Assembly: GCA_017590115.1 (NCBI GenBank)
Contig: JAGGNK010011003.1
Span: 2,120,558 to 2,184,557, forward strand
DNA: 64,000 nucleotides
Reading direction: 5' to 3'
Origin: Montifringilla adamsi
Taxonomy: Eukaryota; Chordata; Aves; Passeriformes; Passeridae
This document shows, in pieces, positions 57,401-64,000 of the stretch. The notes beneath the pieces were generated by a model, which saw only the letters and a list, made by a program, of their open reading frames with translations, searched no databases and was not told the origin of the DNA. Position 1 is the first letter of the stretch; each line of letters opens with the position of its first letter. The position numbers and the translations under genes were made by a program.

Positions 57401-59197
57401 TGTACATTTGAAGTTTATTCCAGGAGCAGGGATCACTCAGCCTAGTTTAGGGCACAGCTGTTGCAAATGGGTCATGTTTGGGTGCTAATAAACTGTGTTT
57501 GCTCACTAGCAGCCCTTGTGTACTCTGCAGCAGCTACAGAAGCAGATTTGGTGAGTGTCCTCTCTTTCCATCTCTTCTATTTCTTTAAAAGTTATACAGA
57601 AATCATAAACTCTCACCTAATTACAAGTAGAAGAAAACTGCACAGCAGCAAGAAAACTGGAGTGAGAACAGGGTGGTTTGGTCCCCAAGCTAGGGTGTAA
57701 GATGCACCTTATATATCCCATATAATGTCCCACCCTCTCTTTATGTGAGGCTAAAAACAGCAGTAAAACCCAGGTGGGGTTTTGAAAACTAAATGTGACA
57801 GCCTTTGGTCCCTAAGTAATCAGAGTAGTGCTGTGGGTACCTCAGCAGATGAGTTCCTTTTGTTGAACCCCTAATGAGCTGTTATGGATTTTACTTGCAC
57901 CCATCACTATGCAAATGAAAATAATTATAGAATGGCTTGAATTAGACAGGACATTAAAGCTCCTCTGGTTCCAATCATCAGTGGTGTCTTTAGCTGCCAA
58001 AATACTGACCAGTTCTTTGCTAGTGGGTTGCTAGGTTTTTTTTTTTTTTAAATATTAACATTTTGCATTTCTCTGCAAATGTTCCAGCGTTTTCCCCCTC
58101 CAGAAAAAAAATGTGACAAAAAAGTCAAAGATACAGAGTTGCAGAACTCCAGGAGTTCTGAACACGAACAACAGCATCTCTTGGAAACTTCTGGGTCCAG
58201 CAGTAGTATCCTGAATCCAATTGGATCTCCAACCATCAGTGTAACAAGTAAAAAGAATTATGAAAATAAAAACTCAGGAGAATTTCAGCAGCAACATTCA
58301 CCTCCTGAAGGTTCTAAATTCCTGAGTGGAGACAGACACAGCTCTGCGAGTTCAGGTAGTAATGATTCTGAATGATCCAGAACTCTTGAAATTTATCAGT
58401 TATGAGTCTTTTTAGCAGAAGTTTAAATGGCAGGATAAAACATCTGAGTCCTGTTCAGCAGAGAGAAAATTTAGGAACTTTTGAAAAGAAAAAATTATTA
58501 AGTTGCCTGAGACAGTAAAAAGAGTTTCCTCAGTGCAAAAACAGGCGTATTTAGGGGCTAGGGGATCAGGTGGTTGGCACTTACCTGTGAGTGGGAGTAG
58601 AAGCCAAAGGGAGCAGTTACAAAAGAACATTGTCAAAAGTGCTTGAAACGACAACAGATGAGCAAGGAATTGTTTGCAATCCAGGCCTCTGCATTAATTT
58701 TGGTAGCCTTTTTATTTCTGGGGAGATACGTAGATTTTACGGTACCGAAATGTGACAGAACCAAGTCAACCGGCTTCACTAAGTTAAGTGAAGCAAAAAG
58801 ATATTTAGTGTCTATTTTAACTGTAAGTCAAAGAGCTGGATAAAGAATCCAGCTGCCCTCTTCTGGTTTCATTCTTCTGTTCTGTGTTTATTTGACAGAA
58901 CATTCTGGTAACGGAGGAACACAGGTGAATGTGACGTGCATTGTGAAATTTTGCAGACCAGACTGCAGCTCGCAGTGCCCCGAGCAGGTTAGCTCAGCTA
59001 GCAGGGATTATGGGCACACTCCCTGCTACTCCCCAACAGGGGAAGAAACCCTCCTTTCAAAAGAAGATAATGCCTTGAACAAAGAAACCGAAATTCACAT
59101 CGCAGTGGAAAATGAGGACAATTTACTTCAAGACTCACTTCCAGAAGAAAAGAAGGTTCCTCTGGGCATCCAAGATGCTGGGATGAAAACCAGTTAA
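45222..59197 (+). CDS. TNFRSF1B: TNF receptor superfamily member 1B (TNFR2), 10 coding exons, 477 aa
   Basis: TNFR2 is a type I membrane receptor for TNF on leukocytes and endothelium. It lacks a death domain and signals through TRAF2. Exons: 45222-45311, 50705-50807, 53721-53849, 54915-55064, 55791-55884, 55967-56154, 56888-56962, 57513-57550, 58088-58355, 58899-59197. The frame closes to 477 aa (human 461). The signal peptide core is IPLLMLVLIPVLIPAAA. CRDs span ~43-205, with CCSQCPPGQ, RICSCPPHKYC and CPPGTFS matching human landmarks. The stalk is Thr/Ser-rich, and the membrane segment is ~253-272, followed by KKK. The tail holds EQQHLLETSGSSSS, GTQVNVTCIV and the C-terminal PLGIQDAGMKTS, all strongly TNFR2-like. 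The start at 45222 has a good context (GCG ATG G). Exon 57513 follows a TAGCAG tandem acceptor. The 58355 donor (GTAGTA) is weak; read-through would stop at 58375. The TRAF2 motif is SKED instead of SKEE. Confidence 0.95.
45431..45945 (+). repeat. C/T-rich minisatellite in TNFRSF1B intron 1
   Basis: Interleaved blocks of CCCTTGTCGCCTGTCTGT, CCCTTGTCACCTGTCCCTTG and TCTCCTGCCCCTTGTC repeat irregularly for about 500 bp. The array starts about 120 bp after the exon 1 donor. The strand is strongly pyrimidine-biased. Repeated cysteine/leucine/proline-rich open frames across it in three frames result from the repeat and are not genes. Confidence 0.93.
45946..50704 (+). other. TNFRSF1B: Rest of TNFRSF1B intron 1
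   Basis: About 4.8 kb of AT-rich sequence. I see homopolymers (poly-T at 49178-49195) but no confident interspersed repeat, RNA gene or extra exon. It ends with the acceptor TTTCTCCTAG|G at 50704/50705. Confidence 0.7.
52432..52756 (+). mobile_element. Solo-LTR-like repeat, family B copy 2
   Basis: The plus strand contains CCTCAGAGAAAGGAAAAATA, ATTCTTATCTCATTTGCT and near its end GTGTAATAAAGTAATTAATT, then CCTTCTGATAAGATGGAGTC. The block order matches the minus strand of 29948-30316. It lies in TNFRSF1B intron 2. No retroviral coding remnant adjoins it. Confidence 0.65.
52760..53300 (-). mobile_element. Possible second LTR abutting the family B copy
   Basis: On the minus strand AATAAAGATTTATAGTAG lies near one edge, as in an LTR R region. 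The body is GC-richer than its surroundings (GGAGAGAGCTC and GGGGTTATATAGGG blocks, the latter TATA-like in the opposite sense). It directly adjoins the LTR at 52432-52756. There is no second copy in the window, so this is a weak call. Confidence 0.35.
57921..57985 (-). mobile_element. Short CR1 3'-terminal remnant
   Basis: ATTATAGAATGGCTTGAATT, ACATTAAAGCTCCTCTGGTT and CCAAT follow the reverse complement of the conserved CR1 3' end (AGAATGGTTTGGGTTGGAAG, CTTAAAGATCATCTAGTTCC). It is diverged, so old, and lies in TNFRSF1B intron 8. Confidence 0.65.
59057..59068 (+). other. TNFRSF1B: TRAF2-motif position of TNFRSF1B (SKED)
   Basis: Codons TCA AAA GAA GAT encode Ser-Lys-Glu-Asp at residues 432-435, where mammalian TNFR2 has SKEE. 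The common TRAF2 consensus (P/S/A/T)-x-(Q/E)-E requires Glu in the last place. Asp is a conservative change whose effect on TRAF2 affinity is unknown. Confidence 0.75.
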
Positions 59198-61115
59198 AGG
59201 AAATTACAGATCATATGCTGATGGACTGATAATCAAACAACTTTTTGTCTTATAAAACAAACATTCTGGTAAATGTAGCTTTCTTACAGATTTGAAATTT
59301 CACATGAATATAGACACTGATGCTTTCGAGGTTTTTAGCGTCTTCTGTCACTTTGCAGTTTAAAAGAAAAAGCATTGAAACTTTTTAAAATTGAATGGCC
59401 AACTCCTTCCTTTCTCTTTGATACCCTAGAGGGCCTTTATCAGACTTGAAAAGGAGTATTTTTCAAACTTTATGCTGTTAAGTTTTCTCCTGAGACTTCT
59501 TGTGATGGTGATTTTTATTCAGTCTGCCACGTGTCAAGAACATGGCTGTGACCAGCACTTCTAAGGGGCTGCAGTTAAATTATCATTCTTTCAATGCTCA
59601 AGAATCATCTGTTCGATTTAAATTTTAAAGTTATTGCATTCAGTTTCCTATCCCCTATCTTAGTTGTCATACTTTCCCTCATCCTCCTGGATATTTCTTT
59701 TATTATTACAGCTTGTTTTTTCTCATTATTAGACCAAATTTCTCAAGTACATATAGGGTATTAGGAAGTGAAATCTTTTACACAAACTTTTTTTTACAAC
59801 TAAAATGACAACTGTTATGTTTAAACAACAGCATTTCATTGCCTGTACATAGCTGATTTTGTTTTAGAAGGGAAAATCTAGACTGAACTGTTGTTATCTT
59901 GGAGTAGGAGTAAGTTCCTTTTGTTGACAGCCCTAGAGTTTGTCACCTTTGTGTCCTGGCTGAGGTAACATTTCCCCCATTGATCCTGACCTCATTTTTG
60001 AGGTAAACCATAAATCCAAAATATTTTCCCTGTGCTCGGTGACTATTAGAGCAGTTCCCTGTGATTATCTTTGCCAGACAGCTCATTGCCCTCAGGTGGC
60101 AGAGCATCATCTGTAATAAATGGAATTTACTCAAACCCCAGAACCTGAAAATCCTGTTGTCCTTCACTGCTTGACGATGCTGGAGCTCCAACCACCTCTT
60201 ACAGAAAATTAGTGGCAGTTCTCCTTGAATGAAGTGGTTTGGAAGCCAATATTTAGGAACCCACTTCCCATAATTATATTTTACATTTGTGACTTAACTG
60301 TCAATTGTGGTGGCTGTGTTCAACCAGAATCTGCAATCCAGAGTCTGAATCCCATGGGAGTGAAGTCACACAGTGACACAAAACCCTTGTCTTATGCCAT
60401 AAAAACCCTGCTGGACTATGTGATCACTGAACTGCCCTAATCTATCTCAAGACAGACACAGTGGTTATTTCTGAGGCCTGAGGCGTGAAAGGATTTTTTG
60501 GAATAACATTGCTACAAAGGAGAATTCAGATTCTAAAAATACAAAATTTAAACTTCCACAAAAGCTATGGTATTATATAAGCTGTAATTATTTCTGGAAC
60601 TGACAAACAGGCCTGTACTTCTACTATGAAGAAGCACTTTGCAGATCTGTATTAAACTTACACTTGAAGGTATTTTTCAGGAAAGACTTTGAAAATGGGC
60701 CCACTGAAACTACTACAGAAGTGAAGGATTTAGACAATAACCTAATTTTTCACAGCTCTTTGAGCCTCTTGTTCTGTAATATTTCTGTCAGCCAATTTTT
60801 TTCTCTGTCAGCTCCCACTACTGGGGCCACATTGAAGCAGCAAAGGAAGATTTTTAAAGACGGTTAAAAATATTCAAAAAGAGGATCCTGTTACAGTAGT
60901 TAATTTACTGAGATTTTATATTAAGGAGCTGTCACAGAGAGAAAATCGAAGTTTTATGTTGAAGTAGGAAAAATGAGCCTGCATTTGCGTATTTAAAAAA
61001 AAAAAAAAAACACAAAAACCAAAAAAACAAAGAGCAAAAAACAGACCCCAGAAGAAAAACATGTCTTTTATAAATATATGTATTCTCAAGTTTCCTGACC
61101 TCTTTATTAAATAAA
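59198..61115 (+). other. TNFRSF1B: TNFRSF1B 3' UTR and downstream
   Basis: AT-rich noncoding sequence follows the TAA at 59195-59197. AATAAA occurs at 60115-60120 and again at 61110-61115, and ATTAAA near 60652. I favour an end at about 60.1 kb but cannot exclude the later ones. An A-rich stretch (about 60995-61040) precedes the next CpG island. Confidence 0.5.
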
Positions 61116-61139
61116 ATTCGGATTTCCAGTGTGGCTCTC

Positions 61140-62250
61140 TCACTGCACAGGTTAGCTATCGCAGCCCGCCAAGCGCGCTCTGTGAGGCTGGTACCGAGGA
61201 GCCGCTGCTCCTGCAGCCTGTGGGGCTCTGGCTGCGGGGAGCTCTGCCCGCGGGGAGCTCTGGCTGCGGATCTCGGCCGCTGCTTCTCCTCAGCCTGGCT
61301 GGCCCAGGGCCCCGCGGGGCCTCGGGCGCGTTCCGGCCCCAATCCCGCCCTGTTCGAGCCCATTTCCGTGAGGGCTCTGCGTTCCGGCCCCAATCCCGCC
61401 CTGTTTGAGCCCATTTCCGTCAGGGCTCTGCGTTCCGGCCCCAATCCCGCCCTGTTCGAGCCCATTTCCGTGAGGGCGGCGCGGAGCCCTCTGTTCGGGC
61501 CCGCCCCAGGGGCGTTACCGGGCCCCGCCTGCAGGGGGCGGTGCCGCCGCCCCATCGATCACTCGGCGCTCCCGCACTCGGGCGCACCCCCGCGACCGCC
61601 CGGCGCGCGCCCGCCGCCCCCCGCTCGCAGCGCAGGTGAGTGCGGGGCTCCCGGGGGGCTCCCGGGGTGCCCCGAGGGGGTACGGGGGCACTCGGGGTAC
61701 CCCCGGCCCCGCTGCCTTTCCCTTCTGCGTCAGCCGCCGCTCCCGCTCCTCGGCTCCGGCCTGAGGGGCCCCTCCCTGCCGCACGCCCCTCGCGGCGCCC
61801 CGCCCCGTCCCGGAGCGGGTGGGCGAGGGGCGTTCGCGCTGCGTCCCGGTCCGTCCCGGTCCCTGCGGGGCGCGGGGTGCAGCGCTGCGCCGGGCGCGGG
61901 GGTCTCAGCCTCGCGGTGGGGCCCGGGGGTCCCTCAGGGCCTCCCCGCCTGGCGCGGGCCCTTCGCCGCCTCACGCTCCCCGGGGCTCCCGCGGGGTCCG
62001 TCCCGCTCCGCCGGGCAAGGTGACCTTTCGCTTTCTCCCCGGCACGCCGTGCGAGCCCACGAGTTTCTGCTGCCGATGCCCCGTGTCCCCGGCGCTGGCC
62101 CGGAGGCTCCTTCTCTTAGGTTTTGGGTAACGGGGCGCTGGGAGAGCCCCTCGGCCGCTGCCCTGACACCTGCCCTGGCCCCGGCGCTCCAGGGCCTGCT
62201 CTGTCTCCCCCTGCGGAAAATTGCATCCTTCTTTCGCTTTGAGCCGGGGC
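61140..62250 (+). promoter_or_regulatory. VPS13D: CpG-island promoter and probable noncoding exon 1 of VPS13D
   Basis: A dense CpG island follows TNFRSF1B exactly where VPS13D begins in the conserved gene order. A strong donor CGCAG|GTGAGT at 61635/61636 probably ends noncoding exon 1. The VPS13D start codon and N-terminal chorein-like coding sequence were looked for downstream and are not in the window. VPS13D is a large bridge-type lipid transporter needed for mitochondrial size control and clearance. The assignment rests on synteny, not on coding sequence. Confidence 0.6.
61330..61476. repeat. Three 51-bp tandem units in the VPS13D CpG island
   Basis: Units start GTTCCGGCCCCAATCCCGCC at 61330, 61381 and 61432. 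The second differs by two bases (TTTGAG, CGTCAG), and the third breaks off after about 45 bp. Because 51 = 17 x 3, every open frame is preserved through the array on both strands, producing false 17-residue protein repeats. Confidence 0.95.
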
Positions 62251-64000
62251 CTGCTTTGGGCTTTGGTTCTCACCCTGACAGTTCTTGTGCTGTGTGCGTT
62301 AAGGAAATTAAAACATTGTCATAGAAGAGAAATGCCTTATTTTTCTTTCCAGGCCACAGCAGTGTATTGGAGAGTTAAGAATATAAAAGCCTTAAAACAT
62401 TTGAAAGATTTGTGTATGGTTAGCTGTGTCCCACGACTTTAGGTTAAGGATGTGATGTACTTCATGTACAGCTCTTAGGGTGACTTCAGGCAGGGTTCAT
62501 GCACCAGAGGGTTTCAGTCACTGGGATGCTGATCTCTGCTGTGCTTAAATGTTTCTTCAAGGTCTTTCCTCTGCTTTGGTTCCAAACACCTGTAGATTCC
62601 TTCTTTTATTGACTTTTATATTTTTTTAATGACAGTGTAACAAAGATGACTGTATATGCTTTTTGATCTTGAGTTTGTTGTCACTTTTATTAGAATAAAA
62701 CCTATAATATAAGCTGGTGGCCCAAGAGCACAAATGCTTAGTCTTTATTATGTGGAACAATAGTATTGTTTTTGAAAATTGTTGACAAATTTTACAAAGG
62801 CAAAACTGTTAAAACACATTTTATATGAAGTCATGTGATTGCGTTGAATCGAACTTGCCTGTGCTTTTTTTCTGTTTCATTCTTCAGGACAGCACAGTTT
62901 CACTTTCAACCTTTAGAAAAAGCCTTTCATTGCTTGCTTAATTCTGGTTATTTAATTTAACTACTAGTTAAATATTTTCACTGCCTTTTTAAGAAACAAA
63001 TAAAAGTTTAAATGGGGCTGCCTAAAATCAAGCAAATCTCATAATGAGAAAACTCTAAATCTTAATGTAAAATTTAAAATGTGACTCTTGAAGCCGTTGT
63101 TTCCTTCTATGGTCAGCTGTAAATAAAGGATGTATCTTGCTTTTTCTGCTTTGTAGAATCCAATGGTTTAGGCAGGTATATGGGATTGGGAGAGTTTTTT
63201 AAACACAAATTCGAGACATTTATTCCATTCTAATCTCAAGGGATGGCCTGCATGCTTTTTTCCTTACTGTACCAGGCTTCACCCCACCCTTGCAGGAGCT
63301 GTGAGTAGTTTTGTAATTCAGTGGTTAAAAGGTTGAACAGGGACTTTGGGATTTTAATACCCTGATTACCACAGAAGTGACTGGAGAAGAGTGAAGGGGG
63401 AAATGTTCTGCGGTGTGACCAGTGGTGCTTCTCTAATGCAGCTTTTTCCCTCTTCAGTGCAATAATCTCTGCTGCCACTTTGAAAACCTGTTGCAGTAAG
63501 TGTTGGTGGGCTATTTTTGGGGCTTGTATCTGATTACTTCCCACACACATGCTCTCCCAAAAAGGGGTGTGAGTAGGGTGAGTTGCTTCACAGATGTCAT
63601 GTAAGAATTGTACAAAATTATGGTAGGCTTCAGGCTGTTACTTCAGAGCAGGCTGCCTAACCCAGCATGGTGAAAATGTTGGCAGCAGAGGTCAAGGAGG
63701 CCAGTGCAAACTTCAGATCAACGTGGAGTTTTGTCCTTTCCTTTTCTGGAGGAGGATTGTAGATTCTCTGTGTTGATTATTGCACCAAAAGGTAATGTTT
63801 TGGTTAGAAAAAGGATGGAAATATGAACTTTATGTGCAAATGTCTCTATGAAGCTGATTTGTCACTTAAAGGGCATAGGATAAAGCTTTTTTAAGGTAGA
63901 AATAAAGCTTAGTGCTTTTGCTTCTCTTTAGATAGATCTCATTAAGAATTGAAGTGACAGGGATGTCAGCTCTGCTGAGAGTGTGTATTTCAGACAATAA
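62251..64000 (+). other. VPS13D: Probable VPS13D intron 1 (runs off the window)
   Basis: AT-rich sequence follows the CpG island with no recognised coding exon, repeat or RNA gene. It probably continues to the first coding exon of VPS13D beyond the window. Confidence 0.5.

Noticed and set aside
61131..62324. 397-residue open frame (plus 207 residues on the other strand) in the VPS13D island
   Set aside because: High GC removes stop codons and the 51-bp unit preserves frames. The composition is Pro/Gly/Arg/Ala with no domain, and a strong splice donor lies inside it.
62251..64000. VPS13D coding exon
   Set aside because: No open segment resembling the VPS13 N-terminal region was found; the sequence looks intronic.

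Overview
This window is vertebrate nuclear DNA, most likely from a bird and probably a songbird. Its genes have many small exons with GT-AG introns. CpG islands mark the gene starts. Two CR1 LINE remnants have the sequence typical of avian CR1, and several AT-rich solo-LTR-like repeats resemble passerine ERV LTRs. The gene order MFN2 > MIIP > TNFRSF8 > TNFRSF1B > VPS13D, all on the + strand, is the order I know from human 1p36; by memory the avian counterpart is a microchromosome (chicken chromosome 21). Species and chromosome are inference. The exon structures were read directly from the sequence, and every reading frame closes across every splice junction.

Layout. 1-9.6 kb: the 3' part of MFN2 (15 coding exons, from the GTPase P-loop to the stop) and a long 3' UTR. 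9.9-18.3 kb: MIIP, with a GC-rich minisatellite in its CpG-island promoter, nine coding exons and a 3' UTR. 18.3-25.6 kb: a gene-poor spacer with one solo-LTR-like repeat. 25.8-43.4 kb: TNFRSF8 (CD30), 11 coding exons, 485 aa, with its introns loaded with LTRs, a CR1 fragment, an exact 257-bp duplication and two minisatellites lying close upstream of exons. 45.0-61.1 kb: TNFRSF1B (TNFR2), 10 coding exons, 477 aa, with a C/T-rich minisatellite just inside intron 1. 61.1-64 kb: a CpG island and probable noncoding first exon of VPS13D, then its first intron.

How the genes relate. MFN2 drives outer mitochondrial membrane fusion. MIIP is a cytosolic inhibitor of migration and invasion. TNFRSF8 and TNFRSF1B are neighbouring type I TNF receptors with no death domain that signal through TRAF adaptors. 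Their matching intron phases and an identical 94-nt exon point to an old tandem duplication. VPS13D is a lipid-transfer protein tied to mitochondrial upkeep. There is no operon-like co-regulation; each gene has its own promoter region.

I found no novel multi-gene system. The observations most worth a second look are: (a) tandem repeats beside promoters and splice acceptors in each gene from MIIP onward, including a 34-copy 20-bp array that forms the polypyrimidine tract of a TNFRSF8 acceptor and carries seven decoy AGs; (b) G-quadruplex motifs in the MIIP promoter array; (c) a conserved C-x2-C-x17-C-x2-C motif in MIIP; (d) a changed TRAF2-binding tetrapeptide (SKED) in TNFRSF1B. The longest uninterrupted open frames in the window lie in GC-rich repeats and are not genes.
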